From positions 868,001 through 932,000 of the forward strand of contig NZ_CP104011.1 in the NCBI RefSeq assembly GCF_025133575.1: a stretch of DNA of 64,000 bases. Direction: 5' to 3'. Positions 63,980 through 64,000 of the stretch are shown one piece after another. The notes beneath the pieces were generated by a model. That model did not search any database, was not told the origin of the DNA, and saw only the letters and a list, made by a program, of their open reading frames with translations. The position numbers were made by a program, and so were the translations under genes. This DNA is from Pseudomonas sp. GCEP-101 (GTDB taxonomy: Bacteria; Pseudomonadota; Gammaproteobacteria; Pseudomonadales; Pseudomonadaceae). Numbering within the stretch: position 1 is the first letter of the stretch; each line of letters opens with the position of its first letter.

Positions 63980-64000
63980 GCTCTGCTCTCCGCAGTGGTG

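Overview
The window is GC-rich chromosomal DNA from a Pseudomonas close to the P. aeruginosa / P. citronellolis / P. nitroreducens group. Gene order secG-tpiA-glmM-folP-ftsH-rlmE, then yhbY, greA-carB-leuE-carA, dapB-dnaJ-dnaK-grpE, recN, fur, bamE, rnfH-ratA, smpB and lldR-lldP-lldD-dld follows the order I remember for PAO1 PA4747-PA4772, and the tmRNA tag reads ANDDNYALAA.

Layout. 1-22 kb: two tRNAs and housekeeping genes for secretion, glycolysis, cell wall, folate, proteolysis, rRNA modification, pyrimidine/arginine precursor supply, chaperones, iron control, outer-membrane assembly and trans-translation. grpE and dnaK each carry a clear sigma-32 promoter. 22-29.4 kb: the lactate regulon (LldR, permease, L-lactate and D-lactate dehydrogenases) with a perfect operator palindrome. 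29.6-37.7 kb: a PmrAB-like two-component pair, a small periplasmic protein, a single-chain biotin-dependent carboxylase, a manganese-riboswitch-controlled cation exporter and a DJ-1/PfpI protein.

37.75-45.63 kb: the tmRNA gene is the attachment site of a 7.5-kb island bounded by 28-bp repeats. The island has a Pf1-type filamentous-phage skeleton (tyrosine integrase, Rep, small regulators, repressor with operators) but no recognisable capsid, Zot or ssDNA-binding gene. It carries AT-rich cargo: a three-gene cassette (TIGR04255-like protein, a WDGYG-motif protein, a third unknown) at one end and a possible HEPN-type protein at the other. This is the best candidate here for an undescribed system.

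45.7-64 kb: a small conserved unknown, YceH, then a catabolic region (PDC sensor, GntR regulator, aldehyde dehydrogenase, APC permease). Next comes a six-gene operon joining a PotABCD-type importer to two amidohydrolases, with a divergent GntR regulator, and finally a CobW GTPase / YbdD / CstA pyruvate-uptake group and a DUF3015 protein.

Repeats. Five REPIN-type paired palindromes lie between genes, and in two genes the TAG stop codon lies inside a REP arm. A second family of about 115-bp palindromes occurs three times with stems that covary between copies; one copy sits inside the manganese riboswitch aptamer.
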